A stretch of DNA of 64,000 nucleotides from Curvibacter delicatus NBRC 14919 (GCF_001592265.1 NZ_BCWP01000010.1:35165-99164), one strand, 5' to 3'; shown: positions 29,470-38,047, numbered from the stretch's first letter. The notes: a model not told the origin generated them from the sequence alone. Numbers and translations: made by a program.

Positions 29470-29961
29470 TCAGTGCTTCATGCCGTGGCCATGCTCAGCC
29501 ATGCCGGCGCCATGGCCACCGGGTGCGGTGGTGCTCACCGGCACCTGCAGATCAACCTTGCTCTCCACGCCCTTGCCGTCCTTGAACAGCAACGTCAGCG
29601 GCACGGTGCTGTCTTTCTTCAGCGTCGTCTTCAGGTCGAGCAGCATCACGTGGTAGCCGCCAGACTTCAGTTCCACCGTCTTGCCGGCCGGCAGGTCCAG
29701 CGCGGGCACGGCGCGCATTTTCATGACGTCGCCTTCCATTTTCATTTCGTGCACCTCGACCGCGCCGGCCACCGGCGAGGCGCCGCCGACCAGCTTGGCA
29801 CCGTCTTTGGCGCTGAGCTTCATGAAGGCGCCGGTGGCCTTCTGGCCCTGCACGGTGCTGCGCACCCAGGCGTCCTTGACCTCCACGGTCTGGGCGTAGA
29901 GGGCGCTGCCCGTCAGGGCGAGGGTGGCGACGAGTGCTTGAAATTGGGTTTTGAATTTCAT
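29470..29961 (-). CDS. PCu(A)C periplasmic copper chaperone, copy 1
   Basis: A 163-residue periplasmic Cu(I) chaperone (PF04314) that delivers copper to sites such as the CuA centre of cytochrome oxidase. A signal peptide ends near SALYAQ. The full ligand signature H-x10-M-x21-H-x-M is present, starting in EVHEMKMEGDVMKM and ending in GYHVML. The C-terminus is a His/Met-rich tail (GGHGAGMAEHGHGMKH) that could bind extra copper. It lies between the YcnI gene and DUF2946 copy A. Confidence 0.95.
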   Translation of the reverse strand: MKFKTQFQALVATLALTGSALYAQTVEVKDAWVRSTVQGQKATGAFMKLSAKDGAKLVGGASPVAGAVEVHEMKMEGDVMKMRAVPALDLPAGKTVELKSGGYHVMLLDLKTTLKKDSTVPLTLLFKDGKGVESKVDLQVPVSTTAPGGHGAGMAEHGHGMKH

Positions 29962-30012
29962 GGTTTTCTCCTAGGTAAAAAACTGCAGCAGTTGGAGGGG
30001 ATCGATGGCGCC

Positions 30013-30564
30013 TCAGTGCGCGTGGGCGGCGTGAGACGCTGGGCCGGAAGGAATAACTTCCAGCAAGGCGGCCGGAGCCTTCAGCCCTTTCGTCGATGTG
30101 CCTTGCGCCGGCACCTCGACCCAGTCAAGGCGGCCCGGCTCGCAGCTTTGCAGCACCTTGAACCACAGCGGGCCGGCACTGGCGGGCAAAGTGCCGCGCA
30201 GCACGAACTCGTCGTACCAGGCATCGGGCAACCAATGCTCCTTCGCCGTGGCAGTCCAACTGATCTCGACCACGTCTTCGCTCACGGTCTTGCCGTGGCT
30301 GGTGTAGGGCTGCGGCAGTTGTTCGCTGCGGGTGCTCAGGGTCCAGCCTGCCTTGGGCATGGGCTTGGCACCCTGGAAGCCGGCCGGCAGCAGCACACGG
30401 ATGGCGCTGGTGGGCGCGCCGGCACAGCCGTGGCCGACGCGCAGCACCGCCTTGTAGCTGCTGCCGGCCAGGGCGGCCTGGTCTTCCAGCACCACATGGG
30501 GAAAACCGGCTTGAGCTGCCGTCAGCAATGCGCCGAATGCTATGAATTTGGAAGCGGATTTCAT
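30013..30564 (-). CDS. YcnI-like (DUF1775) copper-binding protein
   Basis: A 183-residue exported protein with a signal peptide ending near LTAAQA and then GFPHVVLEDQ; the His close to the mature N-terminus corresponds to the Cu(II)-binding histidine of YcnI. Also present are YKAVLRVGHGCAGAPTSAIRV, LPAGFQGAKPMPKAGW and WFKVLQSCEPGRLDW. The C-terminus ends HAAHAH. The start at ATG 30564 has AAAGGA upstream; the longer open frame over the receptor gene is shadow. It follows TonB receptor 2 by 23 bp, so they are an operon. Confidence 0.88.
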   Translation of the reverse strand: MKSASKFIAFGALLTAAQAGFPHVVLEDQAALAGSSYKAVLRVGHGCAGAPTSAIRVLLPAGFQGAKPMPKAGWTLSTRSEQLPQPYTSHGKTVSEDVVEISWTATAKEHWLPDAWYDEFVLRGTLPASAGPLWFKVLQSCEPGRLDWVEVPAQGTSTKGLKAPAALLEVIPSGPASHAAHAH

Positions 30565-30587
30565 AAGAGTCCTTTCTTGAATGTCAG

Positions 30588-32891
30588 TCAGAAGTCGTAC
30601 TTGAGTTCGGCCACGTAGGTCCGTTTCGGGTAGGGGTGGAAGTTCCAGTACTCCTCGTTCGTCAGGTTGTCGATGCCGAAGGCGGCCACCGCCTTGCGGC
30701 TGATGCGGTAACGTGTGCGCAGGTCGACGATCAGGTAACGGCTGGCACCCATGTAGGCAAAGCCGTTGACGTCCGAGTTGTCCAGCTGTGAATACTGGTC
30801 GCCGCTGTAGCGGACACCCAGCGAGGCACTCAGTTGCTCGTCGAAGCGGTAGCTGGCCAGCGCCGTGGCGCGCCACACCGGCACACGCGGCTGGTATTTG
30901 CCGATGCTGGCGGGCAAGGCCGGGTTGCTGATGATGCGCGAGTCGGCGTAGGTGATGCTGCCGGAGAAGTCCAGCCCCTTCACGAGCACGTCGTTGCCCT
31001 GGTAGGCAACTTCCACACCCTTGGTGTTGATGGCGTCCACGTTCTGCACCCGCGAGGTGGTGGTGGAGCCGGGAATGAGCTGGGAATACAGCGAGTCCGT
31101 CACGTCCTCGTTGAACACCGTGAAGCGCAGCAAGCCATGGCCCAGGTCGCGCTCCAGGGACAGTTCCGTCGTCACCGATTGCTCGGGCCGCAGGTTGGGG
31201 TCGTTGACGAAAGACAGGTTGGCGTTGGAGGTGGCGCCATACAGCTCCTGCACCGTCGGCATGCGCACCGCCCGCCCCACCGAACCCTTGAGCACGGTGT
31301 GGCTTGACCACTGGTAAGCCAGCGCCGCCTTGGGTGAGACAAAGGTTTCGTTGCGGCTGTCGTAGTCCACCGGGGTCGAGCCGCTGAGGCGGGTGTAGCC
31401 ACCGCTGGCGCGCCAGTTTTCCACTCGGGCGCCGAGCACGGTTTTCCAGCGCGGGGCAAAACGCCAGGTGTCCTGGCCGTACACACTCTGCAACTGCGTC
31501 TTGCCGCCGACATCGCTGTTGAGCGTGCCGGCGCCGTCGGTCAGCCAGTTGCCCGCGATGTTGGACTTGAGGATGCGCAGCTGGTAGCTCTCCTGCTGGA
31601 AACCGAAGTCCACGATGTGCGCGCCCGCCATGCCTTGCGGACGCCAGGTGCCCTTGGCCGCCAGGGTGTTCCAGCCAGTGCCGTTCTGGTCGGTGATGGT
31701 GCCGGCGCCGCCGCTCAGGCTGCTGGTGGTGGACAGGGTGGTCGCCCGCTGCTGGTCACGGCCATAGTCGTACAGGCTGGCGGCCAGCTCCCAGTCCCAC
31801 TCGCCTTGGGTATGGCTCTTGACGGACAGGCCGTGCATCACATGCGCCAGGCTCTCGCGCGAGGCATTGAAGGCGCCGTTGATGTTGTAGTTCTGACCGT
31901 TGATCTTGACGTTGCCGTAGTAGACCGGGTTGCCGGCGGCATCACGCAGATAGCTTTGCGGATTGCCGTCCGAGGTGTTGGCCCAGTAACCCAGCGTGTA
32001 GCTGGCGCGCAGCGTCGGCGACAGGTCGTAGGCCAGCTTGATCTTGGCGTGGTCCTGCACCGTGTGGTACTGGGTGTTGGTGCCCAGGATGTAGTTGTTG
32101 ACACCGTAGTTGTTGGGCGTCAGCACGGCCCCCGTGACCGGGGTGGTGCCCGCGCCGCCGGTGGCCGTCACCAGCTTGGTGGCGAACACCAGCGGCTGGC
32201 CGGCGCTGTCCGTGTGGTTGAGGTTCACCCACCACGACCAGTCGCCGTGCCGGCTGCCCAGCGAGGCACTGGCCTGGTTGCCGCTGTAGGTCTCGCTGGT
32301 GTTGTACAGGCTGAAGTTCTGCGTGAAGGCGCTGACCTTGGCGTGGCCTTCAAACCGGGTCGGCATGCGCGTCACGTAATCCACCACGGCGCCGACCGAG
32401 TTGCCCGGGTAGGCGGCCGAAAACGGGCCGTACATCACGTCGACGCGGTCGATTTCCTCCGGCGTCACCAGCCCCCAGCGCGGCGCGTAGGTCGCGCCGT
32501 TGCCGAGGTAGTTGGAGAGCAGGATGCCATCGGCATAAACCGCCGAACGCGCGCTGTTGCCGGTACCCGAGGCGCGGCTGGACAGCACGGCGTGGTTGTA
32601 GTCGCCGATGTAGCGCTTGCGCACCAGCAGGCTGGGGAAATACTTGATCGCATCTTCGCTGTCGGTCGCGTTGACGGTCTCCTCGATCTGCTCGCGCGTC
32701 ACCCCTTCGATGGTGGTGGGGATCTGCGTCGGCAACGAGGTGGGCTGGCCGCTGTTGATGGTGACAACGCCCAGCGACTTGACGGGCATGTCGGAGGCCG
32801 CCGTGCCGTCTTGCGCCCGGGTTTGCGCCATGGCCGGCCACGCCAGTGGAAACGCCATGGCCAATGCCACGGCAAGATGGTTCTTGTGCAA
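30588..32891 (-). CDS. TonB-dependent receptor 2 of the copper island
   Basis: A 767-residue outer-membrane receptor. The start is TTG 32891-32889, set by a GGGAG site 6 bp upstream and by the signal peptide (HLAVALAMAFPLAWPAMAQ). The plug has VTREQIEETVNATDSEDAIK and IDRVDVMYGPFSAAYPGNSV; the barrel ends with YVAELKYDF. Unlike the OprC-type receptor it has no CxxxM/HxM pair, so it may take a copper chelate or another ligand. The neighbours (PCu(A)C, DUF2946, YcnI) tie it to copper. Confidence 0.88.
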   Translation of the reverse strand: MHKNHLAVALAMAFPLAWPAMAQTRAQDGTAASDMPVKSLGVVTINSGQPTSLPTQIPTTIEGVTREQIEETVNATDSEDAIKYFPSLLVRKRYIGDYNHAVLSSRASGTGNSARSAVYADGILLSNYLGNGATYAPRWGLVTPEEIDRVDVMYGPFSAAYPGNSVGAVVDYVTRMPTRFEGHAKVSAFTQNFSLYNTSETYSGNQASASLGSRHGDWSWWVNLNHTDSAGQPLVFATKLVTATGGAGTTPVTGAVLTPNNYGVNNYILGTNTQYHTVQDHAKIKLAYDLSPTLRASYTLGYWANTSDGNPQSYLRDAAGNPVYYGNVKINGQNYNINGAFNASRESLAHVMHGLSVKSHTQGEWDWELAASLYDYGRDQQRATTLSTTSSLSGGAGTITDQNGTGWNTLAAKGTWRPQGMAGAHIVDFGFQQESYQLRILKSNIAGNWLTDGAGTLNSDVGGKTQLQSVYGQDTWRFAPRWKTVLGARVENWRASGGYTRLSGSTPVDYDSRNETFVSPKAALAYQWSSHTVLKGSVGRAVRMPTVQELYGATSNANLSFVNDPNLRPEQSVTTELSLERDLGHGLLRFTVFNEDVTDSLYSQLIPGSTTTSRVQNVDAINTKGVEVAYQGNDVLVKGLDFSGSITYADSRIISNPALPASIGKYQPRVPVWRATALASYRFDEQLSASLGVRYSGDQYSQLDNSDVNGFAYMGASRYLIVDLRTRYRISRKAVAAFGIDNLTNEEYWNFHPYPKRTYVAELKYDF

Positions 32892-32976
32892 AAGAGTCTC
32901 CCTGAATTGCAGGTCCGGCCACGGTCTTCGCAACTGGACGTCATGGGGTTGCCGCGCAGGCGCAGCAGATGGCAGT

Positions 32977-33405
32977 TCAGGCGTGGGACGGCGGGCCGCG
33001 CGGCAAGGCCGGCGAGAGAATCCGGGTGGGTAAGAAAAGTGCCTGCGCGTCCGGTGGGGCCAAACCAGATTCCGCATTGAAGAAGTGCATAGAAGCCGCG
33101 GGCGGCGGCCCCAGCCGATCAGCGACGAGCAGGCAAAAGGGGCAGTGGTCAAGCGTCAGCGCGGTGTCCCGCCCTTCAGGGACAACCGTGCTCTGGGAAT
33201 TCGGGGCGGTCACCGCCGGGGTGGCGGTGACCTCGACTGTCGCGGCCAGCTGCCAGCGCGGTCCTTCGCTGGTACAGACTTCGATGGCCAGCGCCCGGCT
33301 GCCCGCAGCAGCCAGGGCACGCGACACCGTGGGTGCGAGCGCACCCAGCAGTGACACGGCCACGGTCAGCCACAGGATCAGCCGGTGAGCGCGCCAGCGG
33401 TGCAT
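32977..33405 (-). CDS. DUF2946 protein, copy B
   Basis: A 142-residue paralogue of copy A. It has an N-terminal hydrophobic helix (about 8-28), GALAPTVSRALAAA, VCTSEGPRW and LDHCPFCLLVADRLGPPPAA. ATG 33405 lacks an obvious ribosome site. It follows PCu(A)C copy 2 by 43 bp and precedes TonB receptor 2 by about 85 bp, repeating the order chaperone-DUF2946-receptor seen around copy A. Confidence 0.84.
   Translation of the reverse strand: MHRWRAHRLILWLTVAVSLLGALAPTVSRALAAAGSRALAIEVCTSEGPRWQLAATVEVTATPAVTAPNSQSTVVPEGRDTALTLDHCPFCLLVADRLGPPPAASMHFFNAESGLAPPDAQALFLPTRILSPALPRGPPSHA
33034..33153. repeat. 120-bp near-identical repeat shared by DUF2946 copies A and B (copy 2)
   Basis: Partner of 29091-29210, with five mismatches and no gaps by hand alignment. 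The similarity is concentrated in the 3' halves of the two genes. Confidence 0.9.
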
Positions 33406-33448
33406 GTAGTCAGTCAGAAAAGGAGCCGGAGATCAGACCGTCAGAAGC

Positions 33449-33934
33449 TCAGTGCTTCATGGCGCCGTGGCCATGGCCACCGCCCTGGCTCACATCTTTC
33501 TGTGCCGCTGCATTCAGTGGCCGGGCCGGCACCTTGAGCTCCAGCGTCTGGCGTTTGCCGTCGCGGCCTTCGACCACCAGGGTCAGCGGCACCACGTCGC
33601 CGTCCTTCACCTGGCCCTTGAGGTCCAGCAGCATGACGTGGTAGCCGCCGGGTTTGAGCTCCACCGCCTTGCCGGCCGGCAGGTCCAGACTGGGCACGGC
33701 ACGCATCTTCATGACCTGGTCGACCATGGCCATCTCGTGGATTTCCACCACGCCGGCCACCGGCGACTTGGCTTCGACCAGCTTGGCATCCTTGGCCGAG
33801 ACAATTTGCATGAAGGCGCCGGTGGCCTGTTGCTGCGCCACGGTGGCGCGCACCCAGGCGTCCTTGACGCTGACCTGGGCCTGGGCCGTCGCGGCCATGA
33901 CGAGTGCTGCAAGTGTGAGAGTGATACGTTTCAT
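33449..33934 (-). CDS. PCu(A)C periplasmic copper chaperone, copy 2
   Basis: A 161-residue paralogue of copy 1, with a signal peptide ending ATAQA. The H-x10-M-x21-H-x-M copper site is complete, starting in EIHEMAMVDQVMKM and ending in GYHVML, and the tail is GGGHGHGAMKH. Two intact copies within 4 kb suggest separate partners or dosage. It is followed by DUF2946 copy B. Confidence 0.95.
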   Translation of the reverse strand: MKRITLTLAALVMAATAQAQVSVKDAWVRATVAQQQATGAFMQIVSAKDAKLVEAKSPVAGVVEIHEMAMVDQVMKMRAVPSLDLPAGKAVELKPGGYHVMLLDLKGQVKDGDVVPLTLVVEGRDGKRQTLELKVPARPLNAAAQKDVSQGGGHGHGAMKH

Positions 33935-33983
33935 GATGATCTCCTGGGTTGAAAAACGAACAGTGGATGGGAATCTTGGGTGT

Positions 33984-34400
33984 CTACCAGCTCAGGGCGC
34001 GCGTGTTGCCGCGGAACAGCGCACCGCCCGACAGCTGGCTGTTGCTGAGCTGCAGGCCCGGCAACAGATCGGCTTCGGCCATGCCCTGGTACTGGAGGCA
34101 GGACCGGCAGACCAGCACGACGGCGCCTTTTTTCATCAGCGCCACCAGCATCTCTTGTTGCGCCGCGTACTGGCGGGCATGCGTCCTGGCGCCCAACAGC
34201 ACGCCCTTGTCGCTCAGGAAAACGGTCAGGGGATGGCCGTTTTCATGCTGGTGCAGGCCAAAGGTCAACCCCATGCCGGCACGGGCCGGCTCGTCGGTGG
34301 TGAGGTTGATGAACAGCGGATCTGTCTCGCCCGCCAGAGCCGGAAGGGTTGCGCCCATGAGCAGAGCGCAGGCCAGCAGAAGACGCTGGATGAGTTTCAT
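33984..34400 (-). CDS. Exported DsrE-like protein
   Basis: A 138-residue protein with a signal peptide (LLLACALLMGATLPALAGE) and a DsrE/DsrF-like fold: PLFINLTTDEPARAGMGLTF, HPLTVFLSDKGVLLGARTH, and a CRSC pair near the C-terminus (VLVCRSCLQYQGM). Periplasmic DsrE-like proteins are poorly understood; the CxxC pair could bind copper or transfer sulfur. ATG 34400 has GAGGG 7 bp upstream. It sits between DUF2946 copy C and PCu(A)C copy 2 on the same strand. Confidence 0.78.
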   Translation of the reverse strand: MKLIQRLLLACALLMGATLPALAGETDPLFINLTTDEPARAGMGLTFGLHQHENGHPLTVFLSDKGVLLGARTHARQYAAQQEMLVALMKKGAVVLVCRSCLQYQGMAEADLLPGLQLSNSQLSGGALFRGNTRALSW

Positions 34401-34521
34401 GCGGAAATCCCTCGCGTGTGCATTGCCATGCACGCGGCAGGAGACAGGCCTCCCACCTTGATCAAACAAATCAGCCGTCAGCCCTCGTCAGATGGGCGCC
34501 AGGCACTATGGTTTTGATAGC

Positions 34522-34875
34522 TCAGGAGAGCGAGGGAGGACCCCGGGCCGGCAAGGGCGCAGCCGTGCGGCCGGCGATGTGGGCCGCAGGGATGGGGCGC
34601 AGGGCATGCGCCAGAGCCTGGTGCGGTTGAACCTGCAGTTGCAATGCCGGCGGCGGTGCACTGCTGATCATGCACAGCGGGCAGTCCAGTGTGTGGCCGG
34701 ACGGAGCCGGGGCATCGTCATCGCCGAACACCAGCTTGACGGCACCCCCAGCGGAACAGACCAGCTCCATGGCCTGCGGCTTGACGATCGGCGAAGCGAT
34801 CGCCGCACCCAGCGCGAGCGCGAACCACACCAGCACGAAGCGGGCAAGGAAGTGGGCGCGGCGCAGGGTCTGCAT
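34522..34875 (-). CDS. DUF2946-like protein, copy C (divergent)
   Basis: A 117-residue protein with an N-terminal hydrophobic helix (about 11-28), then [15 protein letters not shown] and [12 protein letters not shown]. This is the same C...G...H..CPxC pattern as copies A and B, with little other similarity. It is the most upstream gene of the leftward copper island, so the promoter of the island probably lies in 34876-35117. Confidence 0.7.
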   Translation of the reverse strand: MQTLRRAHFLARFVLVWFALALGAAIASPIVKPQAMELVCSAGGAVKLVFGDDDAPAPSGHTLDCPLCMISSAPPPALQLQVQPHQALAHALRPIPAAHIAGRTAAPLPARGPPSLS

Positions 34876-35016
34876 GGCCGGGATTATGACAGCCCTACGA
34901 ATTCAACGCGCTCGACAGGCACACTGCACATAAAGCGGCCCAACCCAGGAACGCCGTGGAACCGGCTCCGCCGGTCCACTGGCGTTGTCTCCTGCCAGGG
35001 GCTGAGGGCTGCGGCT

Positions 35017-35040
35017 CCAAGCCTGCCTGCGCAGGCTTGG
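35017..35040. repeat. Perfect 10-bp stem, 4-base loop in a non-coding gap
   Basis: CCAAGCCTGC (35017-35026) and GCAGGCTTGG (35031-35040) flank CTGC. It lies between the enoyl-CoA hydratase stop and the copper island start, within GC-rich sequence that has further short dyads. It may be a terminator for the hydratase gene or a dispersed intergenic repeat. Confidence 0.5.
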
Positions 35041-35117
35041 ACAGACCGAAGAGCCACAGCCTCTGGCGCGGGCCTGTCGGGCAAAGCGACACGACCTTTG
35101 CGCAGCCTGGGGGTGTT

Positions 35118-35912
35118 TCAGAACCGCGGTGCACGCTTGTCACGCAGCGAGGCCAGACCCTCGCGCACATCGGGGCCGCCAAAGCCCATGAATTCCAGCG
35201 CGAGCGAGGTGTCGAAGGATGGGCCGGCTTGCCGCAGCCAGTTGTTGAGCGCGTACTTGGTCCAGCGGATCGCGCTCTGGCTGCCGTTGGCCAGCCGGTC
35301 GGCCACCTCATAGGCCTTGGGCAGCAGCTCCGCCTCGTCCACCGCCAGCGACACCAGACCGATACGCTCGGCCTCTTCGCCGCTGACCGGCTCGCACAGC
35401 ATCAGGTAGTACTTGGCCTTGGCCATGCCGCACAGCAGCGGCCAGATGATGGCCGCATGGTCGCCGGCAGCCACGCCCAGGCGGGTATGGCCGTCAACGA
35501 TCTTGGCGCCCTTGCTGGCAATCGAGATGTCGGCCAGCAGGCCCGCCACCAGGCCGGCGCCGACCGCCGGGCCGTGCATGGCGCTGACGATCGGCTTGTC
35601 GCAGTTGATGACGTTGTAGACCAGATCACGCGCCTCCTTCCAGACGCGGCTGCGCACGGCGAAGTCCTGCGCCATGTCCTGCACCAGGCCCAGGTCGCCG
35701 CCGCCGGAAAAACCCTGCCCCTCGCCGCGCAGCACGGCGCAGCGCACCGTGTCGTCGGCGCTGACGTCACGCCAGATCTCGGTCAGTTCGCGGTGGCCGT
35801 GGTGGTCGGCGGTCGGCAGCTTGCCATTGAGTGCCTTCATCTGGATGTCGAGCACGGCGCCGTTGTCACCGCGGCGTGTGATGTGAAGGGTCTGGTAGCG
35901 GCTGTAATCCAT
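35118..35912 (-). CDS. Enoyl-CoA hydratase/isomerase family protein
   Basis: A 264-residue crotonase-fold enzyme acting on acyl-CoA thioesters. ATG 35912 has AGGAG upstream. Motifs are [20 protein letters not shown] (oxyanion-hole region), [20 protein letters not shown] and [20 protein letters not shown]. The usual catalytic Glu pair of true hydratases is not obvious: the second position reads GDHAA. So isomerase, decarboxylase or another crotonase activity is possible. It is monocistronic and divergent from the DksA-like gene. Confidence 0.85.
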   Translation of the reverse strand: MDYSRYQTLHITRRGDNGAVLDIQMKALNGKLPTADHHGHRELTEIWRDVSADDTVRCAVLRGEGQGFSGGGDLGLVQDMAQDFAVRSRVWKEARDLVYNVINCDKPIVSAMHGPAVGAGLVAGLLADISIASKGAKIVDGHTRLGVAAGDHAAIIWPLLCGMAKAKYYLMLCEPVSGEEAERIGLVSLAVDEAELLPKAYEVADRLANGSQSAIRWTKYALNNWLRQAGPSFDTSLALEFMGFGGPDVREGLASLRDKRAPRF

Positions 35913-35991
35913 GAGGCGGTCTCCTGTGTTCTGTTTCGTTGCAAAATGCCCGAGCCTGATTCTGCCGGCATTTGGCACCCCCGCATCAGTC

Positions 35992-36005
35992 TTGACTTGC
36001 GTCAA
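35992..36005 (+). promoter_or_regulatory. FNR-type box of the DksA-like gene
   Basis: TTGACTTGCGTCAA is a perfect dyad of the FNR-family form TTGAC-N4-GTCAA. A CATGAT -10 box at 36028-36033 puts transcription near 36040, and the box centre (35998.5) is then exactly -41.5. This geometry also shows that upstream in-frame ATGs (36011, 36029) lie before the transcript, so ATG 36059 is the start. Confidence 0.65.
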
Positions 36006-36058
36006 AGACGGTGATGCCGGAGGCGCGCATGATGGAAACATTCGATACGGAGATTTCC

Positions 36059-36439
36059 ATGGACAAACAACTGACAGCCCCTTTCCAGAAACAGCTGCAG
36101 GAACAGCGCGCCAGCCTGCTGGCCCAGATCGCCACCCTGCGGGGCGGCAATGTGGGGCGCGCTGAAGCCTCGGCCGAGCATTTCAGTGCCCAGACGGAAG
36201 ACTCTCGCGCCCAGGCCGCCACCGCGCGTGACCTGGAACTGGCCCTCGACGCACGCGAAAGCGCCGAGCTGGACGCCATCGATGCCGCGCTCAAGCGCAT
36301 TGAAGACGGCGTCTACGGCATCTGCATCGACTGTGATGCCGACATTCCGGCCCCCCGCCTGCATGCCGCCCCGGAGACCCTGCGCTGCATCGCCTGCCAG
36401 GGCAAGTTCGAACAACTCGGCAAGACGGCGAACGCCTGA
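36059..36439 (+). CDS. TraR/DksA-family zinc-finger protein
   Basis: A 126-residue protein of the DksA/TraR family, which binds the RNA polymerase secondary channel and alters initiation, often with ppGpp. It has an N-terminal coiled coil (about 5-75) and a four-cysteine zinc finger ([20 protein letters not shown], then RCIAC). It is shorter than DksA itself, and the acidic coiled-coil tip typical of DksA is not clear. ATG 36059 has GGAGAT upstream. Position after an FNR-type box suggests low-oxygen expression. The next gene starts 46 bp later. Confidence 0.88.
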   Translation: MDKQLTAPFQKQLQEQRASLLAQIATLRGGNVGRAEASAEHFSAQTEDSRAQAATARDLELALDARESAELDAIDAALKRIEDGVYGICIDCDADIPAPRLHAAPETLRCIACQGKFEQLGKTANA

Positions 36440-36484
36440 AGCATCCCATTGACCCATTACTTATTGATTGATCAGGAGATACCC

Positions 36485-36925
36485 ATGTCCACATTCCACG
36501 CCATCGTCTGGCTCGACCGTTCCGAAGCCCACGTCGTCATGTTCGACCGTGAGCATGTCGAGTCCGAGCGCATCAAGTCGCGCAGCCAGCACAAGGCCAC
36601 CGGCGGCCATGTCGGCTCGCACCAGGGCATGCACGGCCGCGGCGACAGCGCCAGCGGCCACCATTCGGCGCAAGGCGGCCACAACAGCAGCGACGAAACC
36701 TACTACCACTCGATCGCCGAAGCACTCAAGGGTGTGCACGAGATTCTGGTGACCGGCCCGGCCCAGGCCAAGGACGAGTTCAAGGCGCACTGCGCGCGTC
36801 ACGACAAGGCCATCGACAAGGCCATTGTTGACGTGATCAGCAGCGACCACCCGAGCGATGCCCAACTGGTGGCCATGGCCAAGAAGTACTTCCTCAAACA
36901 CGACAAGATGCAGGGCCAGGCCTGA
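36485..36925 (+). CDS. Translational machinery protein-like (eRF1-related) small protein
   Basis: A 146-residue soluble protein starting MSTFHAIVWLDRSEAHVVMF, the opening of proteins annotated as translational machinery proteins and related to archaeal/bacterial eRF1 central domains. A His/Gly/Ser-rich loop lies at about 38-73. The C-terminus includes ILVTGPAQAKDEFKAH and VDVISSDHPSDAQLVAMAKK, as in the eRF1 fold. AGGAGAT precedes the ATG. It is likely an operon with the DksA-like gene, pairing transcription and translation factors. Its biochemical role is not established. Confidence 0.75.
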   Translation: MSTFHAIVWLDRSEAHVVMFDREHVESERIKSRSQHKATGGHVGSHQGMHGRGDSASGHHSAQGGHNSSDETYYHSIAEALKGVHEILVTGPAQAKDEFKAHCARHDKAIDKAIVDVISSDHPSDAQLVAMAKKYFLKHDKMQGQA

Positions 36926-36943
36926 TTGTTGTCGGCACTACGA

Positions 36944-36972
36944 AAAAGGGGCGGCCCAGGGCCGCCCCTTTT
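36944..36972. terminator. Bidirectional rho-independent terminator
   Basis: AAAAGGGGCGGCCC (36944-36957) and GGGCCGCCCCTTTT (36959-36972) are perfect 14-bp arms. A-runs and T-runs flank the stem, and genes converge on it from both sides. Confidence 0.92.
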
Positions 36973-36987
36973 CATTGGGCTGATGCC

Positions 36988-37998
36988 TTACTTCGCCAGC
37001 GGCGCGATCTTCTGCTCGATGGCGCCGAAGACGGACTGGCCGTCGCGCCCCTTCATCTCGATGCGGATGGTGTCGCCGAACTTCATGTAGTCGGTACTGG
37101 GCTTGCCGTCCTGGATGGTCTCGATGGCGCGCTTCTCGGCGATGCAACTGTAGCCACGGGTCCATTCCTTCTTGCCCTTGACCTCGGTGGCGCGGTTGCT
37201 GACCGTGCCGGAACCGACGATGCTGCCGGCACGCACATTGCGTGTCTTACAGATGTGAGCAATGAGCTGGCCGAAGTGGAAGGTCATCTCCTCGCCGGCA
37301 TCGCACATGCCAACGGTGCGGCCGTTCCAGGCGCTCTGGAGGGTCAGGCCCAGGCGGCCCTTGTCCCAGGCCTCCCCCAATTCATCCAGCGTGACAGCCA
37401 CCGGGCTGAAGGCCGTGGCTGGCTTGCTCTGGAAGAAGCCGAAGCCCTTGGCCAGCTCGTCGGGAATCAGGTGGCGCAAGCTGACGTCGTTGGCCAGCAT
37501 CACCAGGCGAATGCCGTCGAGCGCCTGCTCAGGCGTGCTGCCCATCGGCACGTCGCCGGTGACCACCGCGATCTCGGCCTCGAAGTCGATGCCGTGCGCT
37601 TCACTGACGCACACCACATCGTCGCGCGGGCCGAGGAAGTCGTCGCTGCCGCCTTGGTACATCAGCGGCTCGGTGTAGTAGTTGGCCGGCACTTCCGAGT
37701 TGCGCGCCAGGCGCACCAGCTCCACATGGTTGATGTAGGCCGAGCCGTCGGCCCACTGGTAGGCACGCGACAGCGGCGCCATGCACATGTGCGGATCAAA
37801 AGGAAAGGCATGGCGCGCCTTGCCCTGATTGAGCGCATCGTACAAGTCCTGCAGCTGCGGCGACAGGAAGTTCCAGTCGTCCAGCACCTGCTGCAGATGG
37901 TTGGCGATGCCGGTCGCATAATGCGCGGTGCTCAGGTCGCGCGAAACGACCACCAGTTGTCCATCACGTGAGCCGTCTTTGTAGGTGGCAAGCTTCAT
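36988..37998 (-). CDS. Fumarylacetoacetase-like FAH-family hydrolase
   Basis: A 336-residue cytoplasmic FAH-fold enzyme, longer than the one at 24494 and closer to the homogentisate-pathway type. Metal and active-site segments are HGIDFEAEIAVVTGDV (E-x-E), VMLANDVSLRHLIPDELAKG (Asp), FFQSKPATAFSPVAVTLDEL and GSGTVSNRATEVKGKKEW. It probably cleaves an acylpyruvate or fumarylacetoacetate-like product of aromatic breakdown. It is divergent from an IclR regulator across 76 bp, its likely controller. Confidence 0.88.
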   Translation of the reverse strand: MKLATYKDGSRDGQLVVVSRDLSTAHYATGIANHLQQVLDDWNFLSPQLQDLYDALNQGKARHAFPFDPHMCMAPLSRAYQWADGSAYINHVELVRLARNSEVPANYYTEPLMYQGGSDDFLGPRDDVVCVSEAHGIDFEAEIAVVTGDVPMGSTPEQALDGIRLVMLANDVSLRHLIPDELAKGFGFFQSKPATAFSPVAVTLDELGEAWDKGRLGLTLQSAWNGRTVGMCDAGEEMTFHFGQLIAHICKTRNVRAGSIVGSGTVSNRATEVKGKKEWTRGYSCIAEKRAIETIQDGKPSTDYMKFGDTIRIEMKGRDGQSVFGAIEQKIAPLAK

Positions 37999-38047
37999 GG
38001 GGCAAAAATCTCTGATTCCGTATTGCTAAACTCGTTGAACCCATCGA

